Origin: Leptospira paudalimensis
GTDB taxonomy: Bacteria; Spirochaetota; Leptospiria; Leptospirales; Leptospiraceae
Assembly (NCBI RefSeq): GCF_026151345.1
Contig: NZ_JAMQPR010000001.1
Span: 2,552,676-2,616,675 of the forward strand
Direction of reading: 5' to 3'
DNA: 64,000 nt
The first letter of the stretch is position 1. Every line of letters starts with the position of its first letter. The translations under genes and the position numbers were made by a program. The notes beneath the pieces were generated by a model. It worked only from the letters and a program-made list of their open reading frames with translations. It ran no database searches and was not told the DNA's origin. This document shows positions 45,033 to 55,800 of this stretch, piece after piece.

Positions 45033-47505
45033 ATTTGATGTTGTTTTTGCCGTTACTGCACTATCAGTAGTTGTCAATTCAGTCATTTCGATCATTATCT
45101 ATTTTTTATCCAAAAACTCCAAATCAGAAATCAAACTTTCGTATACATCATTATTCTTAGCCATTTTAGTCATTCGGAATTATTCCTTATTCATTTATGG
45201 GAGCACTCAAAATGAACTTTATTTCTTTTTCTCAGAGTCATTAACACTTCTAAGTTCTTTTCTATTATTATTATCTATACTTCCGATCATAACCAAAACC
45301 ATTTCCAAACACTGGGTATTCCTTTCGCTCATTGTCACCTATATTATTTTTATATCCTTACTTCTCGGTGATTTCAGTTTTTTTTGGTTTGCATTACCTA
45401 CTGCAATCTTCAATGGATTTACGCTTTTATTGTTTGGAAGCATCATATTCGGTTTAATTGAATACCCAAAAAACATCCGCCTATATTTTTTTACAGTATG
45501 TGTTTTATTATCACTCCAAAGATTATTTTTCCCTTATCTATTTACAATCGATTGGTACAAACCTTTAGGTTATACAATCAATACCTTGTTTATGTTTTTG
45601 TTTGGTGTAGCATGTATTCTTTTTAGTTTCCAAGTACAAACAAAAATTTTAAACTTATCGTTATTCGAACTGGAAACACTGCAAAAGGCAATCAAAGATG
45701 TGAATGTACGACTGCTCATTATGTACAATCAACTTCCAGCTATCATCTATAATATTGAATTTTTGCCGGAACCAAGAACATCTTATATCAGTTCCAAAAT
45801 GGAAGAAATCACAGGTTATGGTATAAATTATTTTTACGAAAATTCAGATTTTTTTCGAGACATTGTCATCCCAGAAGACCAACACAAAATCGAAGATTTA
45901 TTCTCTGGTATATCGCCTATTATACTAAGGATGATCCATGCTAATGGATCCATAATTTGGACGGAACACTATGTAAACATCTCGAATGATATCCTTGGAA
46001 TCAAAAAGCGAATTGATGTTGTTGCACTCGATATTACCAATTCTAAAAAAACTGAATTTTCTTTATTACAGGAAAAAAATCTTAACTCAACTGTCTTTGA
46101 CAATGCAGCTAATCTAATTCTCCTAACAAATGCAGATGGTTTATTGGAGAATATCAATCCAGCAGCATTAAAAGTTCTGGAATTGGACAAAAACGAAGTA
46201 ATTGGAAAGTACATCCAAGATATCATTCTCGCAGAAGAGGATAGGGAATTCTTAAAAGAAGTTTTGGCAGATATAAATGAAATCCAAAACATTGCAGAAA
46301 GTTTAATCCTACGATACATAACAACAAACAGACAAATTCTATATCTAGAATGGCGCCTTGGTATCATACGTGATTCCAAAAATGAACCTTCCAAAATCAT
46401 TTGGATAGGAATTGACCAAACTTCTAAACGAACAGCAGAACTAGAATTAAAAGAACTCAATAAATCTCTAGAGGAAAAAGTTAAGGAGAGAACGAAGGAA
46501 CTGCAAACAAGTAATACTGAACTCAATTCTGCATTATTTGCCTTAAGAGAGGCACAAGAAAAATTAATCCAAAATGAAAAGTTGGCTTCTTTAGGACAAC
46601 TTGTATCTGGTTTATCACATGAAATCAATAATCCGATTGGCATGATCAAATCTTCTGTTGAGACATTGATTGCAGAGTGGGAAGAAGAATCACATGATTT
46701 AAAAAATCAATCACTTATCGACATCCTAAATTTAATTATCGATTCGAATGATTCAGGTTTAAGAATCTTAACTGGACTCACAAATCGACAAGCTCGCAAA
46801 TCACTAGCAGAATTATTGAAAGAGAATTCTATTTTATACGCAGAGGAACTAGCAGAATTATTTGTAGACTCAGGGATTCGAAATCTATCACTACCGATCT
46901 TAAAAAAGATCCAATCAGCAGTTACCAATCAAAATGATTTTAATCAATTGAGAAAGTTTCTATTGATGAAACAATCTTCAGAACATATACTCTACTCTAT
47001 CAAAAGATTATCAAAAATTACATTTACTTTAAAAAACTTTGCAGGTCTTCAATCCAATTTGGAGTTAGTTGATTTTTCACTAAAAGATACAATTCACTCC
47101 GCGATTTCTTTATATAAGGAATATTTTTTACGAGATATTAACTTAATTTTAAATTTAGATTTTGAAGGCAAAATTCGATGTATCCAAGGAGATTTAGTCC
47201 AATTATGGAGTCAGATGATTTGGAATGCCATTCAAGCTGTCTCTTCCAAAGGTACGATTTCTATTAGGAGTTTTAAAACGAGTGATACTGTCATCGTTGA
47301 AATTGAAGATTCAGGAATTGGAATCCCACCCGAACACCAATCCAAAATTTTTATGCCATTTTATTCAACAAAAACATCAGGTGATGGATTAGGACTTGGA
47401 CTCTATCTGGTAAAAGAAATTGTGAACCGACACAATGCAAATATCAGTTTTGAATCAGAACCAGGAAAAACAATATTTAGGGTGGGCTTTCCTTTTAAGT
47501 CGTAA
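45019..47505 (+). CDS. Multi-pass PAS sensor histidine kinase
   Basis: 828 residues from ATG 45019 (TTG 45010 in the same frame lies further into the preceding gene). About seven membrane helices (1-205), then two PAS-like domains (about 235-345 and 350-470; M-E-E-I-T-G-Y and I-G-K-Y-I-Q-D-I), a coiled coil (E-L-N-K-S-L-E-E-K-V-K-E-R-T-K-E), and a HisKA-like segment with H534 in G-L-S-H-E-I-N-N-P-I-G. A 110-residue helical insertion precedes the ATPase (W-N-A-I-Q-A-V, D-S-G-I-G-I-P, G-D-G-L-G-L-G-L). It may phosphorylate one of the CheY-like proteins encoded upstream. It overlaps convergent purM by 11 bases. Confidence 0.9.
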   Translation: MIPFEFDVVFAVTALSVVVNSVISIIIYFLSKNSKSEIKLSYTSLFLAILVIRNYSLFIYGSTQNELYFFFSESLTLLSSFLLLLSILPIITKTISKHWVFLSLIVTYIIFISLLLGDFSFFWFALPTAIFNGFTLLLFGSIIFGLIEYPKNIRLYFFTVCVLLSLQRLFFPYLFTIDWYKPLGYTINTLFMFLFGVACILFSFQVQTKILNLSLFELETLQKAIKDVNVRLLIMYNQLPAIIYNIEFLPEPRTSYISSKMEEITGYGINYFYENSDFFRDIVIPEDQHKIEDLFSGISPIILRMIHANGSIIWTEHYVNISNDILGIKKRIDVVALDITNSKKTEFSLLQEKNLNSTVFDNAANLILLTNADGLLENINPAALKVLELDKNEVIGKYIQDIILAEEDREFLKEVLADINEIQNIAESLILRYITTNRQILYLEWRLGIIRDSKNEPSKIIWIGIDQTSKRTAELELKELNKSLEEKVKERTKELQTSNTELNSALFALREAQEKLIQNEKLASLGQLVSGLSHEINNPIGMIKSSVETLIAEWEEESHDLKNQSLIDILNLIIDSNDSGLRILTGLTNRQARKSLAELLKENSILYAEELAELFVDSGIRNLSLPILKKIQSAVTNQNDFNQLRKFLLMKQSSEHILYSIKRLSKITFTLKNFAGLQSNLELVDFSLKDTIHSAISLYKEYFLRDINLILNLDFEGKIRCIQGDLVQLWSQMIWNAIQAVSSKGTISIRSFKTSDTVIVEIEDSGIGIPPEHQSKIFMPFYSTKTSGDGLGLGLYLVKEIVNRHNANISFESEPGKTIFRVGFPFKS

Positions 47506-48523
47506 TCGAAATTTTTCCACTATCATTCGTTTTACCAATCACGAATGCTTTTTCTCCTAACTGATCCAACTCATTCATGGCCGTATCTACCAAACCATTT
47601 TCAAGAACGAGTATGTAACCGATTCCCATATTAAAAGTACCGTACATATCATTTAAATCCAAGGAATGGTCTTTTTTTAATTTTGAAAAAACATAAGACT
47701 CAGGTAAAGAATTGATCTCAGCTCCAATACCATTTGGTAATACGCGTGGAATGTTTTCGTAAAAACCTCCACCAGTAATATGAACCATACCTTTGACGAA
47801 TACTTTTTGAATTAAGGAGAGTATAGATTTTACATAAATATTTGTTGGAACAAATACATGATCTTTAATAAAATTTAAATCGTTTTCGGAAGTAGGTAAT
47901 CTACCATCTTTCAACAATAATCGACGAAGAAGAGAAAAACCATTGCTATGTGGTCCAGAGGAAGAAAGTCCAATGATGGTATCACCTGGTTTTATCGATT
48001 TACCATCGATCATTTTATTCTTTTCGACAACACCAACAACAAAACCCGCTAAATCATATTCTTCATCAGGCATGACTCCAGGGTGTTCCGCAGTTTCTCC
48101 ACCAACTAATGCACATTCTGCTAACTTACAACCCTTTACAATCCCAGAGACAATACCTTCCATGGTTGGTAAATGTAATTTCCCACAGGCAATGTAATCC
48201 TGAAAAAACAAAGGTTTTCCACCGTTGACTAGAATATCGTTTACGCACATTGCAACCAAATCAATACCAACAGTGTCATGAATTCCCAACAGTCTGGCTA
48301 ATTGTAACTTTGTTCCAACTCCATCGGTCCCAGATAATAATATAGGTTCCTGATAAGATTTTAAAAAACTAACATCATAACAAGCTGCAAACCCTCCAAG
48401 TCCACCTAACACATTTTTATTATGGGTTGTTGCAACATTGGATTTGATTCTTTTTATGAATTCTTGTCCTTTTTCGGTATCTACTCCGGCATCTTTATAA
48501 GTTACTTTATTTTGGTCAGACAT
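47495..48523 (-). CDS. purM: Phosphoribosylformylglycinamidine cyclo-ligase
   Basis: 342 residues. The ATP-dependent AIR synthase of purine synthesis. Family motifs are Y-K-D-A-G-V-D near the start, G-L-G-G-F, L-S-G-T-D-G-V-G-T-K-L, G-L-S-S-S-G-P-H-S-N-G-F-S-L and H-I-T-G-G-G-F-Y-E-N-I-P-R-V-L-P. Its first eight bases overlap the end of murI, so it is cotranscribed with it. Confidence 0.96.
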   Translation of the reverse strand: MSDQNKVTYKDAGVDTEKGQEFIKRIKSNVATTHNKNVLGGLGGFAACYDVSFLKSYQEPILLSGTDGVGTKLQLARLLGIHDTVGIDLVAMCVNDILVNGGKPLFFQDYIACGKLHLPTMEGIVSGIVKGCKLAECALVGGETAEHPGVMPDEEYDLAGFVVGVVEKNKMIDGKSIKPGDTIIGLSSSGPHSNGFSLLRRLLLKDGRLPTSENDLNFIKDHVFVPTNIYVKSILSLIQKVFVKGMVHITGGGFYENIPRVLPNGIGAEINSLPESYVFSKLKKDHSLDLNDMYGTFNMGIGYILVLENGLVDTAMNELDQLGEKAFVIGKTNDSGKISITT

Positions 48524-49328
48524 GGAGTTTTCCTATAGTTGTATTAATTAATGACAGAGTATGATTTGGAGTGATTGTTTTTGCAATTCTTCCTGCTAAG
48601 TGAACATAATCGGATTCAGAAGTATTCAATAGAATATCAAGTTGGTTTCTATTCTCTTTAGATCCATCTGGTAATTGTAACATTTTTTTCATATGTAATG
48701 ATGTTCCGAGATTACCGTCATAAACTTTTAAATTTGGATAATGATAATGAATTCTTTCTCTCAAAAAAACGTAATGAGTACAACCTAAAACAACGATATC
48801 AGTTTCAGATAGTACTGATTTAATTTTAGCATCTAAAAAATCCCAAGCTTCTTCCCAACGATCAGAGTCGATCAGTTTGGCCAAACCTTCACATGGAACT
48901 GGTAATATTTCTGAACCTTTCGTAAGCCCTGTAACCAAATTCTTAAACTTTTCTTCTTTTAATGTGAGTTCGGTAGCAAAAACGGCAATTTTTACACCTT
49001 GATTTTCAACTAAGGCAGGTTTTATGGCAGGCTCCATTCCAAAAATTGGAATCGAATGTTGTTTTCTCAAAAAATCAGCGGCAGCAGACGTCGCCGTATT
49101 ACAAGCAAACAAAACTGCTTCACAATCTTTTTCGATCAAATATTCAAATGCATTTTTTGAAAGTTCAATTACCTTTTGTTTCGATTTTTGACCATATGGC
49201 GAATGGACCAAATCTCCAAAATAAATATAATCGATGTTCGAAGTTTCTTTCCATAAAGTACGTAACACGGAAAGACCACCTAAACCTGAATCAAAAATTC
49301 CAATCTTGTATCTACCGCGAGAATTCAT
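48516..49328 (-). CDS. murI: Glutamate racemase
   Basis: 270 residues. Cofactor-independent racemase supplying D-glutamate for peptidoglycan. D13-S-G-L-G-G-L-S-V contains the conserved D-S-G, C76 is in F-A-C-N-T-A-T-S, and the second cysteine is in L-G-C-T-H-Y. It follows directly after the aminotransferase (TAA then ATG) and overlaps purM, forming part of a four-gene minus-strand unit. Confidence 0.95.
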   Translation of the reverse strand: MNSRGRYKIGIFDSGLGGLSVLRTLWKETSNIDYIYFGDLVHSPYGQKSKQKVIELSKNAFEYLIEKDCEAVLFACNTATSAAADFLRKQHSIPIFGMEPAIKPALVENQGVKIAVFATELTLKEEKFKNLVTGLTKGSEILPVPCEGLAKLIDSDRWEEAWDFLDAKIKSVLSETDIVVLGCTHYVFLRERIHYHYPNLKVYDGNLGTSLHMKKMLQLPDGSKENRNQLDILLNTSESDYVHLAGRIAKTITPNHTLSLINTTIGKLHV

Positions 49329-50630
49329 TTAGGATGCTAGATATTTTTTAATATTCTCTGCTAATGTTTGGTAAATCCATTCAAACTTGGAGTCATCTTC
49401 TTCGAGAAGTGTCACTCTAAATCCATTTCGATTACAACAAAATGAACTGAGAGGGACAACACAAATCCCTGCAGAAGCTAACAGATGTAAAACAAACCTT
49501 CGATCAAGTGCTGCTTTTTCCATGAGTGGAGAAACAAAATCTTTCACCTTTTGGTTTGTAATTGGTAAAGTCATATGAGATTTCAAAACATCATCTTCAA
49601 AAAGAACCGTTAAGTAAAAGGCTCCTTTGGGTTGGATGACTTTGACACCAGGAATTCCAGACAACATCTGTGTTGCCTTTTCAGCTCTCTTTTTAAACTT
49701 TAAATTTCTGAATTTTAAATGATTTAAAAACTCAGGATGCGAATATACAAGTGGTATTGAAAGTTGAGGTAATGTCGTTGAACATACTTCCAACATTTTA
49801 GCATCTAACAATGATTTAATGTAACGTTCGAATGTTGGATCATTTTTTCGATTGAATACTTCTAACCATCCACACCTTGCACCAGGCCATGGGTATTCTT
49901 TTGAAATTGATCGAAGTGCAAATCCACAAACCTTGTCTCCAATGACTTCTGATAGGTGTATACTTCCCCATTCTGAATAATTTACATGAGCGTATGTTTC
50001 GTCACAAATCAGTATGATATCATATTTTTCACAAATTTTTACAATTTCCCGCATAACTTCTTTTGGATACACGGCACCTGTTGGGTTATCTGGATTAATG
50101 AGTAAAATTCCTGCAATCGAATCATTGTATTTAACTTTGTTCTCAATGTCTTCTAAGTCAGGCATCCAATCATTATTTGGGTTTAATTCATAAGTCAAAT
50201 GTTCATAACCAGAATGAGCAGCTTCGGCAGAGGATAACGTAGAATAGGCGGGAGAAGGTCCGAGAATCCGAGCTTCCCTTCTCATAAATCCAAATATTTT
50301 TGCGACTGCATCACCTAAACCATTAAAGAATAAAATGTCTTCAGAAGTGATTTGAGCCCCACCCCTTTCATTTACTTTTTCTGCTAAAAATTTACGAGTG
50401 TTTTCGTCACCTTGAGTAGCCGTATAGGCCCAAGATTTATTTTGGTTCACAAGTCCGCTGACAATGTCTTTCATCCAATTGGGAACACTTTCCCCTTTTT
50501 GGATAGGGTCACCGATGTTTTCCCAAGTGATGGAAACACCCATGGCTTCGATTTGTTTGGCAAGTGCCACAATCTGGCGAATTTCGTAAATGAGGGCGTC
50601 TGCACCCGAATGGACTATATTTCTTCTCAT
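49329..50630 (-). CDS. PLP-dependent aminotransferase, class I/II (AlaA-like)
   Basis: 433 residues of the fold-type I family. Pyridoxal-phosphate ligands are visible: N-P-D-N-P-T-G (N182), D210 in I-C-D-E-T-Y, Y213, the Schiff-base K244 in S-I-S-K-E-Y and R252. The overall pattern is like E. coli AlaA (alanine/pyruvate aminotransferase). The substrate cannot be read from sequence. It lies between murI and a degP-like gene. Confidence 0.88.
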   Translation of the reverse strand: MRRNIVHSGADALIYEIRQIVALAKQIEAMGVSITWENIGDPIQKGESVPNWMKDIVSGLVNQNKSWAYTATQGDENTRKFLAEKVNERGGAQITSEDILFFNGLGDAVAKIFGFMRREARILGPSPAYSTLSSAEAAHSGYEHLTYELNPNNDWMPDLEDIENKVKYNDSIAGILLINPDNPTGAVYPKEVMREIVKICEKYDIILICDETYAHVNYSEWGSIHLSEVIGDKVCGFALRSISKEYPWPGARCGWLEVFNRKNDPTFERYIKSLLDAKMLEVCSTTLPQLSIPLVYSHPEFLNHLKFRNLKFKKRAEKATQMLSGIPGVKVIQPKGAFYLTVLFEDDVLKSHMTLPITNQKVKDFVSPLMEKAALDRRFVLHLLASAGICVVPLSSFCCNRNGFRVTLLEEDDSKFEWIYQTLAENIKKYLAS

Positions 50631-50634
50631 AAAA

Positions 50635-51762
50635 TTATTTGCCCTTTTGGTAGGCTGCTTCCACCAAAGGGATCGATAATTCCATCTCTTGGGTATCCCG
50701 TAATATCTTCAACCGTAAGACGCCCCCAAGACCAACAAGTCCCACTTGTTCTCGTAAATCGTTGATATGGCGTACAGAGAGTCCATTTGCGCCTTCAATG
50801 AAGTCGTACCGGCGTAAACCACCTTTCTCAGCTGCCGAATTTGGTTCGATGTCGTACACGAGAACTCCGACAGCATCGTTTGGAATTCCTAAGGATTTTC
50901 TATGGTCTGGGAGAGGGGTTGTTGCCATCACACCGAGGGTTGCGGGTCGAATGTTTTGGCCTACATTTTGCTCAATCTGGCGGAGCACTCTCTTTGCATA
51001 ATTGATAGGAATGGCAAATCCAATCCCAGCACTGGCCCCACTGGAAGAACGAATCATTCGATTGATACCCACAACCTCACCATAAATATTGAGGAGTGGT
51101 CCCCCACTGGAACCTGGATTGATGGCTGTATCTGTTTGGATATGGGTTTGGCCAGTTTCATCCAAATCCTCTCTCGACTTTGCAGATACAACACCCACAG
51201 TGAATGTTTTTTCCAAACCATAAGGGGAACCAACAGCAATGGCCCAATCTCCCACTTCGATTTCATCTGAATTTCCAAGAAAGGCAGGAGTGAATTTATC
51301 TTCGCTTGGGATTTTGAGAAGGGCTATGTCTGCCCTTTCATGACTACCAACATAACGTGCTGGGAATATCCTTCCATCGGACATGATGATTTCGATGATC
51401 TCAGCATTTTTGATGACGTGGTAATTGGTAACAACAAACCCACGTTCATCAATGATGAACCCACTACCAATGGATGAAATTCGATCTTCCCGACTCTCTC
51501 CAAAAGCATAAGGATGGAAAATCATTTCTGTTTTTTTGGTTCGGATTGAGACAACAAATTGTTGGGCTTCTCGGTATACATTTCGAAAACTCGATTGGAT
51601 TTGGATGGCTTGGCTCTGCTTACTTGCAGAAATCGGTTTGGGTGAAGAAAAGAGTTTTGTGACAGCGGAACGAATTTCAGGGAAAAAAATAGCGAATAAA
51701 AGTACAAAGACTAAGGCAAAGTTAATGTAGACGACTGGTGGAATCGAATTTTTTCTTTCCAT
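50635..51762 (-). CDS. DegP/HtrA-family serine protease
   Basis: 375 residues. An N-terminal membrane anchor (about 11-29) precedes a trypsin-like domain with H115 (T-N-Y-H-V-I), D145 (A-D-I-A-L-L-K) and S219 (P-G-S-S-G-G), then one C-terminal PDZ domain. This is DegS-like in architecture, acting in the periplasm in envelope quality control or stress signalling. Its start is divergent from an aminopeptidase-like lipoprotein gene. Confidence 0.92.
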   Translation of the reverse strand: MERKNSIPPVVYINFALVFVLLFAIFFPEIRSAVTKLFSSPKPISASKQSQAIQIQSSFRNVYREAQQFVVSIRTKKTEMIFHPYAFGESREDRISSIGSGFIIDERGFVVTNYHVIKNAEIIEIIMSDGRIFPARYVGSHERADIALLKIPSEDKFTPAFLGNSDEIEVGDWAIAVGSPYGLEKTFTVGVVSAKSREDLDETGQTHIQTDTAINPGSSGGPLLNIYGEVVGINRMIRSSSGASAGIGFAIPINYAKRVLRQIEQNVGQNIRPATLGVMATTPLPDHRKSLGIPNDAVGVLVYDIEPNSAAEKGGLRRYDFIEGANGLSVRHINDLREQVGLVGLGGVLRLKILRDTQEMELSIPLVEAAYQKGK

Positions 51763-51831
51763 AGAATGCCAAAACCCCTTCCACTTTTGCCGATTCCACT
51801 CCCGTGTCGAACTAAAAAGAAAAAATTGATC

Positions 51832-52851
51832 ATGACAATCTCGTTCTTTCCTTTTTTTCTCACTAGCTGTTTGCCCTATTTATACCACTTGGGGAAGGAA
51901 CAATCTGCAATCATTTTAGGCAGAGAAAAAATCGAAACGGTATTAAACAAACCAAACATCGATTCCAAAACCAAGGAAAAATTAAACTTAATCCGTGAAG
52001 TTAGGAAGTTTGCCATCGAGGAACTGGCGCTAAATGAAAACGGTGGGTTCGAATACTTCACCAAACTAGAGCGTGACGAAATCGGATGGAATGTCAGTGC
52101 TTCGGAATCCTTAGCTCTCAAATCCTATACCTGGTGGTTCCCCATTGCAGGAACAGTTCCATACAAAGGATTCTTCGATAAAGATATGGCAATTGAGTTG
52201 GAAAACGAACTCAAGAATAAAGGGTATGATACAAGGATACGTGCCATTGGTGGATACTCTACGCTGGGTTGGTTTTCAGATCCTGTATTGTCTCCACAAC
52301 TAAGTTGGCCTGACCATCGTTTGGTGGGACTTGTCATCCACGAAATGGCACATGCGACTGCTTATTTGCCAGGCGACACTACATTAAATGAATCCTATGC
52401 AAGTTTTGTCGAAGAAATTGGAACTGAACGTTATTATCTAAAAAAAGAAGGGGAAAAAAGTCCTCACTTAGAAAAATTCAAAAAAGAAAAAACAAGAAGG
52501 GAAACCACTATCAAATTACTTAAAGTTTATGCAGATCGCCTAAAAGAGATATACGGAAGTGACAAAAATGCAGAAACAAAACTACTACTAAAACAAAGTA
52601 CCATCTCACAATTTAAAAATAAAGTGATTGAAGATAAATTAATCCCAGAAGAAAAATCAAAAGAATTTTTAGCACGCGATTGGAACAATGAAGACTTTCT
52701 GGGAGCCCTTCGTTACCATTCTGGTGAAGTAAGTTTTAATCATCTATTTGCGAAGGCAAATTATGATTTAAAATCATTCCATAAAGAAGTAAAAAATCTT
52801 TTTGATCTTCCTGAAGACTTACGAAATAATTTTCTAAATGAATCCCATTAG
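51832..52851 (+). CDS. Putative aminopeptidase lipoprotein (PF10023-like)
   Basis: 339 residues from ATG 51832; the frame is open to 51766, but that would begin four bases from the divergent protease start. The signal ends F-F-L-T-S-C, a lipobox. H170-E-M-A-H174 followed by N-E-S-Y-A-S-F-V-E-E and the N-terminal W-W-F-P-I-A-G-T-V-P-Y match the predicted aminopeptidase family PF10023, in which the HExxH and Glu bind zinc. Its substrate is unknown. Its final four bases overlap the giant lipoprotein gene on the other strand. Confidence 0.85.
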   Translation: MTISFFPFFLTSCLPYLYHLGKEQSAIILGREKIETVLNKPNIDSKTKEKLNLIREVRKFAIEELALNENGGFEYFTKLERDEIGWNVSASESLALKSYTWWFPIAGTVPYKGFFDKDMAIELENELKNKGYDTRIRAIGGYSTLGWFSDPVLSPQLSWPDHRLVGLVIHEMAHATAYLPGDTTLNESYASFVEEIGTERYYLKKEGEKSPHLEKFKKEKTRRETTIKLLKVYADRLKEIYGSDKNAETKLLLKQSTISQFKNKVIEDKLIPEEKSKEFLARDWNNEDFLGALRYHSGEVSFNHLFAKANYDLKSFHKEVKNLFDLPEDLRNNFLNESH

Positions 52852-55800
52852 TCTTCGATCATAGCAGACGTATAAAGTCGATACCCGATCCAATATCTGT
52901 CATCAATCGAGTAGGATTTTGCAGCATTTTTTCCATCAATCAAACGGATATGCAAAGGTTTTTCTAACTCTTCATTGGCTAGAAATTGACGGATAAAATA
53001 TAAATTATGAACTCCATTTTGATTACCAGAATGTAAGACAAACAAACCTTTGTTTTGTTGTCCCAAATAGTAGGCAATGCCACTAAAATCATTGGTAAAT
53101 TGCAAAGAAGGTCCGATTTTCTGATTTGCATACACGATTGCAGTTTGTGAAGATTTGGATTTTGTATCCATTAATGGATGAGAATCTAAACATAAATAAT
53201 TCAAAGAACACCAACCCAATTCTGAAAAATCAACTTTGTAAGGGGATTCAATCTCTTTTACACCATTTGTTTCCCATTGCACCAAACCAGCACTAATCTC
53301 GTTTTCCAATGAATTACGAAATCCTAATGTTGTTACCTTGGGATTTTTTGGAGAAATGTCTTTGTATTTAAGACTAGGGTTTGTTAAAAAATCAGATACA
53401 GAAGAAACAGAATAATATTCTGTGTCAGGGATAACAAATGGAACCACTGAATGGATTCCTGATGCAAACAGATAATGACGATTTTTTTGATTTAATCGTA
53501 AATTGGTTCTATATTTATCTGCAAGTGATTCTCGCAAAATCACTTCTTGGTTACCTGATTCCGATGAGCGAAAGTATCTCACCAATTCTCTATAAAGTAA
53601 TTTGTTGTCAGGAAACAATTCCCTACCCAAGGACTTACCTTGAGCAAAACTTAATAGATATGTTTTACGACCTAAATCAAAAATACCATGAAACTCTTGG
53701 TTGGCCACCATCTTCTTTTTTAATCGTTCAGCATACAATTCAAAGTTTGGTAGATGTTTGAGGTATAAATCTTGGTTTGAGAATCTTTCTGAAGTATAAC
53801 GAAAAATCTCTCTAGCAATCGCAAGGTCAAAAAAACTTTCCGAGTTATTTTTCTCTAAACATTTTTGCAAAAGAAAATAAAACAAAAATTCATATTCCGT
53901 TTTTAACTCAGGGCTTATGAATTCATTTCGATTTCTTCTATTAAAATCGTTTAGTAAGGACAGGTATTCTTCAGGTTTTTTAGATAAAGCAGATTCATAT
54001 ACTTTACTGAATAAATTCACAGATCGAACTTCAATCTTGGACTGGTTTCTTAAATAATCCCTTTTCCATAAAAAATCTGACCACTTTGTAACCCAAAAAA
54101 CGTTACCTTCCCCCACTTCAGAATGTGTTTTCTGGATTTTGGTAACCAACTGTTCTGCCAATTCCCAATCACCACGTAAATACAAAGCTTTTGCCAATTC
54201 CAACTGAAAAAATAAAGATCTGTAAGTTCGCCCCTCGTTTTGTTCCATTTGTAAAAGTAATTCAAACAATGAATTTACTTCTTGGTTCTTTTGGAACGGT
54301 ATGGAACGTAAAATCATATGAAAAAACAAAGTTCGATTTAGATGAGAAAGTTTTGTTAAGACAGATTGTCCATTTGTCAAATATTCAGGGGTTAAAGATA
54401 AAATCTCAGAATACCCTGTTTGTAACTGTTCTTTCCAAGTTGTATATAACCTTAATCGATAGGTATCATATATGGAATCAGAATATCCAAATTTTGTAAA
54501 ATCTCTAGATAGGATTTTTTCATCAAACAGTTTCCAATCTTTTTTGAATCCATAATTATATGCGGATGTGGAAGTTAGATTGGTAAGATAAATTTCTTTA
54601 TCACCAAATACAAATGCTTTATGAAAGTAAATTTCCAAAAGCCGATTTTTTAGGACATTTTTCTCTTTGGATGTCTTAACTAGTTTAGCTAATTTTTTAG
54701 TTTGATCATCAGCTTCCACAAACATATAATTTTGGATGTACAAACTTCCCAATCGATACGCTTGCAAAAATGGATCTTCTTCTTTTTCAACTTTTCTTCG
54801 CAATTCATCTTTTGAATTAAAATCTTTTAGTTTTCCTGAGCGTAATTGTGAATAAAATTCAAGAGCACCTAAGTAAGTATCTCTTTCTTCGCCAATAAAA
54901 TCTGATGATTTATAACCACAATCTTCCTTTTCCTTTGCAGAAAAACAGGAAACCAAATACTCATAACGTACTTGGTTTTGGAATGGTAAATCTTTGTATT
55001 TTCTCCATAAAGGGCGAAATATTGAACGTTTAGGAATATTTGAAAATATTTCAGCTCGTAACCTTGCTAATCTCAATTCCAAAGAAGGTAACAAGGGGCT
55101 ACCTTCATCTAACAAAGTAGATGCGGTATAATAATTCTCATATGCCTCATTCAATTCCTTTGATTTTTCATTTTGATATCCAAGATCGATGAATGATTTG
55201 GCTGTTTCTATCAAACTCTCAGATGAAATTGAAAATGGTTTCCAATTGCCTATAAAAACCTGATTCTCTTTTTTTACGTATTGTTCGAGTTTCGAAGGAG
55301 TAAAATCTGGATTTTTATCTTCTCTAAATGAAACTATATTCTGAATTCTTTTAGTTCTTAAGATTTCATAAATGAGTCCAATTTTATTCCATTGTGATTC
55401 AGTTTTAAAGTTACTCTGATTAAAACCAACAATCGATATCTCAGAACCACTTCCTTGGAACAATTCTCTAAGTGGTAAAACCTGTGAAAGTTCATCTCCA
55501 AACAAACTTGTTTGACGATCTAAATTTTCCTTCGATACCAAATAATCGGTATCAGAAAGTAAAATCCCCAAATTGCCATTTGGCACCGCACGTATATGGG
55601 TGTCCTTTTTACGTTCCTGTTTCTCTCCATAAACAGTTACCCACTTAAATCGACGTTCATTTCGTTCACTGAATAATTGAATATGATTACGATCAAATAT
55701 AACGGATGGATACCGATCTTTATGTTTACTAAATTCAATTAGTTTCTGAAGATTATCTCCTTTGTTTTGTTTACCCAATAATTGGATTTTTGGAGACGTG

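Noticed and set aside
45969..46649. Open frame of 226 codons on the minus strand
   Set aside because: Antisense to the PAS sensor kinase, Ser/Ile/Phe-rich, no ribosome-binding site.
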